A stretch of 64,000 nt of DNA, taken from Acanthornis magna. Lineage: Eukaryota > Chordata > Aves > Passeriformes > Acanthizidae. Positions 26,274-38,036 of the stretch are shown here, piece after piece. The stretch lies in assembly GCA_036785705.1 (NCBI GenBank), contig JAWUZG010000032.1, positions 16,611,501 to 16,675,500 on the forward strand, given 5' to 3'. A program made the translations under genes and the position numbers. How positions within the stretch are numbered: position 1 is the stretch's first letter; each line of letters starts with the position of its first letter. Under the pieces are notes generated by a model. That model was given only the letters and a program-made list of their open reading frames with translations, did not search any database and had not been told where the DNA came from.

Positions 26274-26285
26274 ATGTTCTCCTAG
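26274..26285 (+). promoter_or_regulatory. Minimal uORF (M-F-S-stop) in PNRC1 5' leader
   Basis: ATG TTC TCC TAG in a good context (GCCATGT), 150 bases upstream of and in frame with the PNRC1 start. If the transcript begins upstream of 26274, ribosomes would initiate here and stop after three codons. Its TAG also shows that the PNRC1 frame is closed upstream, which supports the start at 26424. Confidence 0.5.
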
Positions 26286-26423
26286 CGGCGGCTCCAGTTT
26301 CGCCACCACTTCCTCAGCCCGTCACAAAGCCCGGGCAGACCCTCCCCAGCAACCCGACCCGCTCGTCCCTGCCTGGGCTCGACCCCCTCTCCCCGGCATA
26401 ACTCTGGGTACCCACGTCCCACA

Positions 26424-26804
26424 ATGGTCACCACCACGGCGCCGCCGCCCTTCCTGGCTCGGATCTCGGCGGGCACCGAAGACCCGCGGCGGCTGCCGCC
26501 CTCCGCCCTGCTCCAGCGCCTCCGGCGCGGGGACAGCAACTGCGAGAACCAGCCCAGCTGCTGCCTGGCGGGCCCGGGGGGCAGCGCTCGCCCCGCGCTG
26601 AAGAGGGTGCGGCGGAGGAAGGGAAAGATCCGAGCTGGCCCCGCGGGGCTCCTGCCCAGCCGCTACCAGCAGTACCAGCAGCACCGCGCCGGGCTGGGGA
26701 GAAGGACCCCGCTGGGAACCGACCTGGTGACGGACGCGCCCCCGGAGGATACCCCTGCGCCCGTCCCTTCAAGACCCGCGCCCGGCAAACCCCTCAGGAA
26801 GGAG
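26424..26804 (+). CDS. PNRC1: PNRC1 coding exon 1
   Basis: 127 codons ([10 protein letters not shown]…GKPLRKE), ending at AAGGAG|GTAAAG in phase 0. The exon is GC-rich, alanine/proline/arginine-rich, and contains the basic stretch. Confidence 0.88.
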
Positions 26805-27835
26805 GTAAAGACAGGGCTGCGCTACTTTTCTTCACTTCTCTGTCCTTCCTCAGCCCTCTCCCGGTGCCCGGTGAGCCGGGCGACCGCTTTCCCTTTCCCT
26901 CGGGGTGGGGGGGGGAACAGCGAGCGGGGCGCCCCCTCAGAGCAGAGTGGGGGGGGGACGGGAGGGGGGGGCGGCAGAGTTTCCGTTACGCTCGGACGGG
27001 GCGGGGCGGGGCTGGGAGGTGAACCGCGGGCGGTGATTGGCTGCTCGGCGCCTACCAATGGGCGCGCGGCGCTGCGCCCCAGCAACAAGCCGGATTTAGC
27101 CCTGCCGCTGGCCGCGCGCCAGCCCCGCCCCCCGCCCCGCGCTCGCCCAAGGCCGGACGTGCGCGGCGCGCAGCGCCCCATGGCGGTCGGGGGGGTCACC
27201 GCGCCCTCAGGCCGCCCGCGCCAGCCGAGCGGTGGCTGAGCTGGGGGATAAGTGAGGAATAACGGGGAGAGGGCTGCTCAGTACCCCTCCCCCTGCCTCA
27301 GGTGCCCCCCGGTGCCTCAGTAAGTGTCGGGAGCAGTGAGGGAACGCGACGGAGAAGGGATCGTGGTTGACGTGACTCTTCTTTGTCTCCGCAGTTCTTA
27401 AAAAACAAGATGGGAAAGACAGAGAAGGCGGCCGTCCCTTACGGCCAGCCCGTTCACAGCTTACACCTGTGTGAACAACCAAAGATTAACAGGCAGAAGA
27501 ATAAGTGTAACACGCCAGTGATGAAGATCGCCTCGGCGAAAAAGATAGAGAACTTTTGGCAGGATTCTGTGTCGCCGGAAACAGTTCAGAAGCAGGAGAA
27601 AAAGCCACTTAAAAACACAGAGAACTTCAGAAATGCCAAGTCCAAGAAACCTATCACCCTAAATGAAGTGAGCCAAAAAGAAAATTACGCTGGGGCGAAG
27701 TTTAGTGACCCACCATCTCCCAGTGTCCTTCCAAAGCCTCCCAGCCACTGGGTGGGTGGCACAGCTGAACTGTCTGACCAAAACAGGGAGTTGATGGCAG
27801 TCCATTTGAAAACTCTCCTAAAAGTTCAAGCGTAG
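26424..27835 (+). CDS. PNRC1: PNRC1, proline-rich nuclear receptor coactivator 1
   Basis: join(26424..26804,27395..27835) encodes 273 residues. Recognised features: an N-terminal MVTTTAPPP; a basic stretch [11 protein letters not shown] (60-70), a likely nuclear/nucleolar signal; [12 protein letters not shown] (77-88); the family SH3-binding/proline motif [16 protein letters not shown] (231-246); and an LxxLL-type box LKTLL (265-269) just before the C-terminus. Known for the family: PNRC proteins bind nuclear receptors through these motifs, contact the decapping machinery (DCP1A), and PNRC1 has been linked to repression of rRNA processing. The human protein I recall is longer (about 327 residues) with an N-terminal extension ending near a Met that aligns with this start; here the leader has an in-frame stop, so translation must begin at 26424. 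Both exons are intact. Confidence 0.93.
26902..27018 (+). promoter_or_regulatory. G-run cluster and GC boxes in PNRC1 intron 1
   Basis: Several G-runs of 4-9 bases on the coding strand (26902-26915, 26949-26957, 26964-26971) merge into repeated GGGGCGGGG Sp1-type boxes at about 26998-27012. This is a dense G4-forming tract just downstream of exon 1. Confidence 0.6.
27000..27190 (+). promoter_or_regulatory. Possible second PNRC1 promoter inside intron 1
   Basis: GC boxes, a GATTGG at 27035-27040 and a direct CCAAT at 27055-27059 lie about 350 bp upstream of exon 2, still inside the CpG island. A transcript starting here would lack exon 1 and could begin translation at the internal Met of exon 2 (residue 133, in NKMGKTEK), keeping the SH3-binding and LxxLL motifs. 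Confidence 0.35.
27395..27835 (+). CDS. PNRC1: PNRC1 coding exon 2 (terminal)
   Basis: The acceptor TTTGTCTCCGCAG precedes [11 protein letters not shown]. The exon carries [20 protein letters not shown], the [16 protein letters not shown] motif and [17 protein letters not shown], then a TAG. This is the most conserved part of the protein, and base composition falls towards the genome background. Confidence 0.95.
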   Translation, partial: FLKNKMGKTEKAAVPYGQPVHSLHLCEQPKINRQKNKCNTPVMKIASAKKIENFWQDSVSPETVQKQEKKPLKNTENFRNAKSKKPITLNEVSQKENYAGAKFSDPPSPSVLPKPPSHWVGGTAELSDQNRELMAVHLKTLLKVQA

Positions 27836-28540
27836 TTTCCAATATCCCTTGAGTAATTGGCAAAGAAAACTCCATCCAGGAAACTTAAACATGCCTTGTT
27901 GCAACAAAAATTGCAAAAGACTGTCAAGTCTTAAAATCACATAAAAAATCCTTGTATTATATTTTTTATGGTTGTGTAAATAGTGTACATCTTGTATTAT
28001 GTGTATATTCTTGTTCATACTTTGAGAGGTACATTTTAGTTTTGTTATGAAAGGATGTATTTTGCACTGCCTGATTGGTAGATGTCTTGTATATAAAATA
28101 TGGACAATTTAACGTGTGTGCTTGACACATGAAGACTTGACTTGCTTTGCACAAGGTAATGAAAATTTTGGAAGGAGAGTACAGCTTTCTGATTAAGGTT
28201 CCAGATCAAATGTGAATGTTTTATTCATGCACTACTGACAATAGTTTTACATTCTTTCTCCCAATCGAGTATAAACACAGAATTTTCATACAAATGTGAA
28301 GTTTTGCCCTCTGCTCTGGAAACTATCTGGAATTCCTGTTCATCTGTTTGTTTTTAAAATTAACTGGAATTTGACTAAAATTCCAATCCACCAATTTGAG
28401 CACTGCTGATTTCTTTAAAGAGGTTAAAAAAAAAAAAAAACTAAAAAAAACCCAGAAAAAAAGGAAAGAGCAGAGCTTTCTGCCAAAAATCCAATTGGTC
28501 ACTAAAAAATTAAATAAAACAATTTGGCCTCCCCTTAAGC
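27836..28540 (+). terminator. PNRC1 3' UTR with poly(A) signal
   Basis: AT-rich sequence follows the stop. A canonical AATAAA lies at 28513-28518, followed about 40 bp later by a GT-rich element (TGTGAGTGTGTGTCTGTT, near 28560), so cleavage is expected around 28535. The UTR contains a Pumilio-type UGUAAAUA at 27975-27982 and an A15 run at 28426-28440. Confidence 0.65.
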
Positions 28541-29690
28541 ATGTCTCTGTTTTTCTTCTGTGAGTGTGTGTCTGTTAATTCAAGTATGTGAATTTAAATT
28601 ACTTGATTGCCTTTTGGTGCATTAGTAGAAATACTTTGTCTTTCTCAGCTTTTAACTGTCTCAGGCTTAATTAAGAGATTAGATTAAATAGCTCACTAAG
28701 AATTCGTTGTGTTTAAAAGAGAAGGTTACCTTTGTGACAAGTAGTTCTAGTATTCTTTTGTTTGTTGAAAACTGAGATTTCAAGCAAGTTGGATAGTTAG
28801 ACATTCAAATTCATGTTGTAATGCTCCTTAACTATTTTCATAGTAAGTGGCTATTAAAGTGGCTATTTTAGTTGGTACTGAAAGGTAGCAGTGACAGAAA
28901 GTGAATGGGGCAAGTTTAATTTTGTATTTTTCACCAGATTTCTCTCTTGCTGGTAGCTTTGCTGCAAAATACATTCCTCTGACTTAAAATTCTTAAGGAA
29001 TTGGACTGTAGATTAGTCTGACAGGCATGTTGAGGAGGTAACAGATTTGCAATTATTTTCCTAATCTAGTGTTTAAATAAGATTAATAGACTCGGAAATG
29101 TGTGAAATTTACATAAGATAGAAAAGCATTTTAAAGTTTTTAGATCTGCTAGCAAAAATATACTCTCTGTGGTCTGGTGTCCTGTGAGGGGTACATAGGA
29201 AGAAAACCACCTGCATTATGCCCAGCTACGGTGGCTCCATCGTGTGAACAGTGTTTGCAGAGATACAGATCAAGCAGCATTAGGTGTGTTCATGCTGCAT
29301 GTGCTGCAGCTTTGCCCCAGAGCATCACTTCATTCCGTGGGGGAAACTGGCAGGATTCATTAGTACAGCCCTGAAATGACGCTGGTCAAAAGCTCAAAAA
29401 CTAAGGGAGGATTTTTTGGCTTGCTTATAGAAATCAGTTACGTAGTTGCAAAATTAGGCTATTTAACTAAAGATGTTCTAAACTAAGAGCTCATACAAAA
29501 TTTTTGGTTTACCCCAAAGAATTAGAGGTTTACTGTCTTGCAAAAGAGACTGATATAGATGTACTTGAGGTCAATGTGTGGCTTCAACAACCCCGTTTCC
29601 TGCCCAATCTAAATACTCTAGTGTGCCTCATCTTACCTTCTAAAAACGAACAAAACCCCTCCTGGTCTTCTGTTTGTGGGATATTTTTTG

Positions 29691-29726
29691 TTTGGTTGGT
29701 TGGTTTTGGTTTTTTTTGGTTTTTTG
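29691..29726. repeat. T/G-rich low-complexity tract
   Basis: GGTTGGTTGG followed by T-runs broken by GG. Low complexity; no function is suggested. Confidence 0.5.
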
Positions 29727-31525
29727 TTTAAATGAACAGTATTAGGACAAAGAAAAATTCCACTGGAATCTTGCCGAGCGTGACTCAAGGAGGACTGTAA
29801 GTCCCAGTTTGCTATATTTGGTAAATGCTGTATTGATCTGCTGTTGTGCTTTTTTTTTCCCCTTTTTTTTTCTTTTGCCTGAGTGTCACCCAAGTGCAAA
29901 GCAAAATCCCTTAACAGTTGCCCATAGATTTAGGCAGTGGTTAATTTTGCCAGATCACCGTGATTTTTGCTAACTAGCGTGAGAAGAGGGAGTTTGCATC
30001 AGCTGTGTGGGTTGGAATTATTTACGGGGAGGTGTCCTTTTCCCCCCTGATTATTACCTCATTACCATCAGCCTCTTCCCTGCTGATAGTGTGAATACTA
30101 GCTCTGATCCTGGGTAAAATTTATCAGTGTTACATACCTCTTTGTCCCTGCCCTGATTTGCCAACATATCCCTCAGGGTTAAAGAATTCATTAAGTGTTA
30201 ATGGCCAATAGTTCAGAGCTCCTCAGTCAATTCTTTTTAGAGCTGGTGGTTAGAAGTTTAGAGACTTCTGAAGTCTTGAAAGCTTAAAACTTCCTGTACC
30301 TTGTTGGACCATAAAGGGTAAGAAGACAATCTGGTCTTTCTAAGAAGTAGGAAAAACCCACGAAGCTTATTTAGTACGCATCTGTGTCAGTGATCCGGCG
30401 GAAGTGTTGGGGCACTTCATGTTTCTGTCTTCCTGAGGTCTTCGGGCTGAGCCCCTTCCTGCACAATAAACTGGTTTGTATATTAGGCCTAAGTGTAATG
30501 TACACTTCAACATGACCACTTGAAAATCAGAACGTGGTCATCTTTTAGGACCATATCCTGCACTTAATTTGTCACTTTCCTGCTTTTTTCCCTTTATGTT
30601 TCTGCAATACCATCGTACAGGGGTTTTTACGCTCAAGATTTCCTTCACTTTGACAGATTCCTTATCCCAGTTCCCTGAAGAGGAGCCATTGAATGTACAT
30701 GAACATACTCTTGTTTGAGTTCAGAGCCAGCAAAACATGAGTGTCATATTTGGAGGACTTGTTTGCAATGTATTATAAACACTTAGGAAGTGAATAGCCT
30801 TTAAGGAAGAAAATTAACAAATTAGTGGATGTGTTATCAGCTAGTCGTGTCTGCTGTGCAGGAATTAAATTGCTTATTAAATCTTCTGATGTCATTAAGG
30901 AAACGGAACGTTTGCACTTCAGTTAGATAATGAAAAGCCTTTCAGTTTCAAATCTAGTACAATGCAGTGCAGAACTGTAGGGGAATCAAATGAGAGTTAA
31001 CTACCACCTTACTTTTAAACAGTTAATGTTATGTGTTGATGGTCCTGAAAAATTGGCTCTCATGGAGGACAGAAGTATCTGTTGTTGGGTTCTCATGCGT
31101 GGCTAAGTCTCAGCCCATTAGACAGCTTCATTAATAATGGCTGGCTTGGTGCTCTACTAAAGCTAAAATGCTTCTGCCTCCTAATGCAACAGGAGCGAGA
31201 AATCCTATGTGCATTTGAACTCTAGTACACCAGGATCTCTTCAGAGATTTTGCTGAATTCTTAAGCAATCTGCATATGAGAGTGTAAATTTAATTTTATT
31301 TCATCTAATTAATATTTTATCCAAGGCATGTCATTTTAAGCAGTACTTCAAATATTTTCAGATTATATTTTTTAAGCTTTTGCATTATGAAACATTCGAT
31401 AACTGTCACACTTGAGGATTTTTTTCTTCATTACCCAGTTTTGAAATCTGTAGATTATATGAAGCCTGAAGATTATAGATTATGTTTCATTGTAATTTTA
31501 AAAATAAGTTTATTTTCTGCATAGA

Positions 31526-31866
31526 GTCACAGAATCATAGAATGGCCTTAAAGATCATCTAGATCATCTAGATCATGTAGTTCCCTCCCCTCTACCATGG
31601 ACGGGGACACTCCTCTAGACCAGGCTGCTCAAGGCCCCATCCAACCTGGCCTGGAACAGCTCCAGGGATGGGGCGTCCCCAGCTTCTTCTGGATAACCTG
31701 TTCTGGTGCCTCACCATCCTTAAAACAAAGCACTTTCTCCTAATATCTAATCTAAGCCTACTCTCAGTTTGAAGCCATTCCCCCTTGTCCTGTCACTACA
31801 TGCTCTTATGAAAGTCCATCTCCATCTTTCTTAAACGTTCCCTTCAGGTTCTGGAAGGAAAGTCTT
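31526..31866 (-). repeat. CR1 LINE 3' end, minus strand
   Basis: The plus strand reads ACAGAATCATAGAATGGCCT, then AAGGCCCCATCCAACCTGGC, GGATGGGGCGTCCCCAGCTT and CCCCCTTGTCCTGTCACTAC, the antisense of a CR1 3' terminus. A 9-bp unit close to AGATCATCT is repeated three times at about 31552-31577, a local expansion inside the element. Confidence 0.9.
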
Positions 31867-34800
31867 GACACTTCCACCATGCAATTAAACACATTCCTTA
31901 TTTTCTTCTACAACCTCTTGTGCTCTTTGAATTTTGATTTTACAATGTGTTCTTTAAATATTTTTTTCATAATATATGCCCGACTGAACTTTTTAAGGGG
32001 ATTTATTTTGTGTTGAGATTTTTAAGATGTTTTTCTGTTAGGAATAGGCTGGTTCTTACCCAAAAGAGGCTCAGATGTAAGTAAGAGGTAAAGATTGTAA
32101 AATGTAAACATTTACTGTTAACGAAATTTATGCTACCTTGTTGAACAGGAACCACAGTGTAAAATATTTTTGATAGCAAGAAATAAATATTTAGTTGCTG
32201 TTTCACTAGAAGAGATTGATTAAGGGCATATCCATCAATTAAGGGGAAATACGTTATCCAGTAAAAGAACCTAACTGCTGAAGTTGAGCAATAGAATGTT
32301 ATCAGCAATTTCGAGGCTGTGAACTTTCTGGCTTGCTTTGAGAGTGCAGGAGAATGTTATCAGAGCTAAGACAGGAAGGTCAAGGATTCAGCTGAATTTG
32401 AAAAAGTTTCCTGAGGAATTAATTTGCACAACAAACATGTCCTAGCAGAGTCTTCCCCTGTGTTGAAGTCAGCATTCCTCTCTAGCTTTTTTTCTGTGAG
32501 GTAGTAAAATCTCATTCGTTCAACTCCCAGAAGGCAGGCCTTTAGATTTTGCAAAGCCTTGACTCTGTTGGAAGGCTGCATTGGTGGTATTTAACCTTAG
32601 CCTAGTGACGTTACTACAAGTTTGTGGCAGATGCATCACTTAGTATGAGTTCATAAACCCTTGTCTTCAGTTTGAGAGCTACACTGGGTATGTGTACTTA
32701 CAGTGTGGATTGCCACTGGTGAGTAAACTCGTGTGATTTCCCTAAATTATACCTGAAAGCGGAAGTATGTGGGGATCAAGGACTTTTCTTGTATTTATAT
32801 AGTCAGACTTTGCTGCCTCTTTTGATGTAGTTCAGTAAGTGGCTGTATGTGTTTCAAGGGGTGGGGTAATCATCAGGGCCATTTTGCCATTCTTAAGGTC
32901 ATAAAGCAAAAGGTTTTGAGGAGATTGCAGTTTGTATTAAAGATGCCATTTGCTCCTTTGATGAAGCAGTGTACTTTCATCAGGTAGGCCTTTGAACCCT
33001 TTAATTTGCCAATGTCCTTGTAAGTGGTGATGGCAATGGCCATCAAAATAAAATTTGCTTTGTTTTTCACTTCCTGAAACAAGACCTAGAGCTACATTCA
33101 ATAAAGGTCTTAATACAGAGAGTCAGGCTTTTCTCTTCTTTGTCTCATCACCTGATTCTTGTGTTCTTTACTTCCAGGTGACATAGCTGCATGAGGAAGA
33201 ATAAGGTGTGTTCTTACTTAAAATTATCTATAATTTGAGATCTGGAATTTGCTTTTATGTTTATATAGCATGAAGCTTTTGTAAGTTTCATTCCTAGCAT
33301 CAGGATATTCAGAAACTGCATGTTGTGATATTTAGAATAGCAATAGGTCATTGTAGGAATTAATGGAGTAGTAAATTGATAGACCTTGTCCAAATTTTAG
33401 ACATTCTTTGTATGCAAGTAGTAAAAAAGGGTATGATGTATTTTTGTGCCCCTTCTCCTGTGTACTAGGAGTGAAAAGGAAAAAAATTGTGAGACGGGTA
33501 AGAAAAAATACCCTGAAAAACAAGGTCAACAAAGAGATGAGAGAAGTAGTGTAGATGTTTAATGTTGGAAGGAAAGATACTGCAAGAAAAAATAATCTGC
33601 CCATGTAGCTGATGTTCCTGCAAATTTAAGGAATTTTAATGGCTAAGTGAAACTCAGTTTGCTTCCACTCCTTGACTGGGGCCATGTGGAAAATGACAAT
33701 GTGAGATGATAGATTTTGTAACTGACTTTTACTCTGATGGGTCAGTTGCTCCTGTTCATTACTAAAAATTGCACTGCGGTGCAGTGCTTTTAATGGCTAG
33801 CACTGCTTCAAGTGTCACAAAACGCTGCACAAGTGCCTACTGCTCTTAGGTTTTCACGATTTTTTAGAAGTAGCCAGATAAAGTATGCACATTACTGCAT
33901 GTTAGCAGACTTCATGTTTTACAGCTGAGCAAACAGGCATGCAGAAGGGAACTGGCTTGAGATCCCTCCGTAGGCTATTCATTCACCCAGAAAGTGAACC
34001 ATAGTGTCTGGAGGTCCAGGTTTTGCCTTTGCCAGTATGCATGGTTGCTGTGTGATGTGCAAGTCTTCCTTGTCTCACTGTGTAGTACGTAAAATGCAAT
34101 TAATATAACGTTCTGCTTAGAAATGTTTGTAGTTTGATAGGACTGGTGAGATAAATCAGGCTACACCTAGGTTTTGTGTTGTCTACAGTTTTATTGCACC
34201 ATAGTTCTAGTAATGTGCACGTTAAAGATGACTATTACACTTTTCTCCACCCTTTTTTGGGACCCTTTGATACAATATACAATCTATACACACCACTGTC
34301 CTCTCCCCATGACCAGCAGTGGGGAGGCTGATGATAAGCCAGCAGTTTCTGCTCGTTAGCTGCAGCCAGCAGCTGGCTGAGAGGGCCATGGACATGCACA
34401 GTATCCTCATAGTTCCTTGAGTTTACATTTGCTTTATCTTTCGGCTTTCATTAGATCCTGGAAGAGAGAGGCCCAGTCTTTCCCAAGAGAAAGAATCTTC
34501 CTCCAGGAGGACAGGAGGTGCAGTTTACGAGTGATCCAGTTTCTGCCTACCAGCCAGACTTTCTTAACACCTCAAACCTTCCCATCACCTTCCCCAACTG
34601 TTTTCTTTACTCTTCACTGCAGCTGGATCTTTTTTCTTGTATTTCCTCCTAAACGCTTTTAATTGTTCTTGGTTTCCCTAACTTCCAGGCAAATGTTCAT
34701 ATATGTCAGTTTTTCCACCTGAAAAATCAATTTGAGTGTGCCACATTTATCTGCTGTGTTCAGGGTACAATTCCTCCAAGACAGTATGTATTTTTTCCTA

Positions 34801-37365
34801 GAGGACAGTTAGATTTTTACAAGAGGCAATAATTCTCTTGAGATTTCTCCTGTCAACCTGATATGAATTGACCTGTCAACCCTTGATAACCATAACATAC
34901 CTCACTTGATATCCTGGAGGACTAGAAACAACTGATGTACTGCTCCACACAGATACCATAGAATCAATCTGTCAAACACAACTCAAAACCCAAAACAATT
35001 AGTTTTAAGAATTGTTTCCTCAGAGATCAGGAAGTCTGAGGGGTCTGACCTGGGCTGGTCACTGGCAGGAGGACATGCCAGGAAGATGAAAATGCAGTCT
35101 GAAGCTCTGCGACTCATGAAACAAGCTTTTTACCTAATTTCCTAAGCTGGGTCTGCTGTTTGAGAGCCTGTCACACATACAGCTACTTGCTACATGCGTC
35201 CAAAACTCCTTAGCCTCCTGCTTGTAGAACGGCGGCTTTCTGAGTGTTCAGTGGTAGTTCTGTGATTAGCCAAACATTTCTGACTTGCTTGTGTTGTAGG
35301 TAATTGAAGGTAAGAGTTTACACTGCTCCTTTGAGTTTTCTCTCATTTTGGTCAAGGGTAGTATTTCAGTTTTGTGACCATCGAGACTGAATTTAACAGC
35401 AGCCATGTGACTTCTTGCTATGTTAATTTTAATAAAGAAAAACTGGTAACACAGGTGCCATTACTTTGTCCACACAGATAACTCTGATCAACTAACTATA
35501 AGCCTGTGCAGAGCTGAATTCATATTTTCACTCCTTATTTTTCAGTTATGAATTTTTATTTCCTTTATTTTTCTGATTACAGTGCTGTTGAGAGTAAATG
35601 CTGAAGCTCTGGAGAGCCATGGTAGGGTACATAAGAATGAACAAGCAACATATACACTGAAATTTCTGTCTTTAGGAAGTGTTGGGGTAAAAGGAGGGGT
35701 CAGGTCAGGTGGGCCCCGATAGTCACCAGCCTCAGTAATGTTGTAAAACATGCCAGCTTTGGTGTATTTTAGAGCGTTTAAAGAAGGCAGCCTTCCAAAA
35801 AAAACCCCAGGTTTTCCCTTCACAGCCCCACAAGTAGCATCCAGTGAGAGGGTAGCCCCCACCCCTAAATAGCCTTGAGATGAAACAGAAACTTCTACAC
35901 AGGCAACACAGCCTGATTTTCTCTCTCCCCGGTGGCAACACTGAGGAGTTAACCTGTATTGCTGTTATAACTGATTATTTCCAGTCTTCCAAACTGTTGC
36001 ATGTTTATATGATTTTTAACATAGACATGCCCTACTTTTCAAATACTATGGCAACAGGATGTGAAGATGTGGGGGAAGGGTAAAAGTAATCTTGATCAAG
36101 TATTGCAGCCTTGATCCAAATGCCATCTTAGTCACAATTTTCTTCACAAGGGCTTTGCTTACTTTTTCACAGCTGAGATTGTTATGTGGGTGGAGCTCTC
36201 AGGATTGGGAAGGACATGCTTTCTCTCTGGGCTTCAGTGAGATACTGAAGAAGGTGAAGGAGCAGGAAGCCAATACCTGATGACCAGAGGAAGGAGCTCT
36301 TTGCTGACATAGAAACCTTTCTCCATATTGTCTTCCTCAGCTACAGGCAGCCCTTCTCAGCTACAGCCAACCTTGTTTTTAAGGACCTCTAGCATGCCTC
36401 CACCCTTCCTTAATTTCCTACCCCAAAGTCGTTTTCTTGCCAGAATTGTAAGGAACGCATTTCACACGCAAAGTAACCATGGGCACATTCAGTAACTTTT
36501 TCGTTCACTTCCAGAGAGCACTGACACCACGTAGACAGAGATGATGAGGAAAGAAAAGAATTAACAGACCAAAGGTTTAAAAACTACATTATCATTGATA
36601 GAAAAGATGAAACTCACCATGTGCATATGCAATACAAAAGAACAATGGTACGTTTGCTTCAACAGATGGAGTTACTGCCGCAGATGTCTTTAAAGTACAT
36701 GCATATAGCTTTATGAATGCTATGCTTAGGGGTCAAGTAGTAGGGAAAATCCAGTGTCAAGGCCTGGGAGGGAATAGGCTGAGTTCCCTCTAGTGGCTTG
36801 CTTTGGTGATCCGCAGGGCTGGCCCCGAAAGGACCCATTTGGGGAGCGGCAGCTCATCTCTCCTCATTGCAGCCTTGCCCAGAACCCATACTTGTATTAG
36901 GCAGCTGGAGGGTATAATCACTGAGTAATTCTTGGTGAGGGCCTAATTGCAAGTTAATTTTAAGTCAGTTATGTAAACAGATTAAATCAATCCTTCCCTG
37001 TATTTATTTTTCATCACATGCAGACTCAACCACTCTCAAAAATTCTCTATCTGCTTTACTCTGCTGCTTCCTTGAGTTGATGTCCACTGCTAACATTTGC
37101 TGCTGCTAAATACCTGCGTTAGGCAGAGGCTTTGTGAGATCCCAGTGAGTCAGAATAATCTATGTGATGTCGTCAGACAGTTTGGGGAAAGGCTCTGCAG
37201 ACAGAAAGCACAGCCAGCAGCAGCTCAATCTGTATTTGTAGTTCAGTGTAATGTATTTATTTGTAGAGAACATCAGGCACTAATTTATTAGGCAAAGATA
37301 TTTTTGAATTATTGTTATAGTGGTGTGTCAGAACAATGAAAAGACAGCAGACAAAAAAAGGAACA

Positions 37366-37387
37366 GAAGAAAACAAACAAACAAAAA
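37366..37387. repeat. (AAAC)n-like tract
   Basis: A short run of AAAC repeats (AAAACAAACAAACAAAAAAG). A simple repeat only. Confidence 0.6.
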
Positions 37388-38019
37388 AGTTAATGTTTTT
37401 GTTTTTCTTCTGCTCATATTTTACCAAAAAGGCAGCTGGAGATTAGAACAAGTGAATTAGGCAGGAAACCTTCATTTCTAAAAGAAAACATCCGGTGCAC
37501 TTTTGGTGCCATGTACAAAATAGACTAAAAATAGTGTCTTTTGTAAAACACAAACTCATGACATTAATGACTGCATCCCTGGGGTTTTAAAAATATAGAA
37601 AAATCGCATTTCCTACTGCAGACTTATGAACCTTGGAGGAAATGTCAATAAATAAAACTGTATGTTGTTGCTCTCTATCCTATGCTTTTATCAGAGGATA
37701 AACAGTGTAGAATATGTCATGAATCAAGGGCCTAAAAGTTAGATACCTATGTCTAACCCTGGCTTCAACTTAACAGTCAGCGAACAGAAAGGGACATGTA
37801 TATTTCTGACAACTATTTTTACAGGTTTGGAGGAGATTATAAATAATTCTGTTTCTCAGAATTTCACTAGTTTATCTAGGCTGGTACATATCATTGTCAG
37901 TACTAACATAGTCAGAGCATAGAAGAGATAGGTATCAAGTCATATACTTCCAAAGAAATCTCCTCTAAGCTCTCAGAGAGTAGTATAAAATCTGGTGCTT
38001 TTTCATCTCTCCTTCAAAC

Positions 38020-38036
38020 TTTTTTTTTTTTTTTTT
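38020..38036. repeat. Poly(T) tract, 17 bases
   Basis: An uninterrupted T17 run. No adjacent retrogene is recognised on either strand. Confidence 0.8.

Larger units (their letters stand above)
25050..27350. promoter_or_regulatory. Large CpG island spanning BORCS6 and PNRC1 exon 1
   Basis: About 2.3 kb of dense CpG and GC sequence, the largest in the window. It covers all BORCS6 coding sequence, the shared promoter, PNRC1 exon 1 and most of its intron. The high GC content also explains the long but meaningless antisense open frames here. Confidence 0.85.

Noticed and set aside
25433..26601. Further long frames over the BORCS6/PNRC1 promoter and PNRC1 exon 1
   Set aside because: All are other-frame readings of the same GC-rich block; only the frames giving BORCS6 and PNRC1 have recognised motifs.
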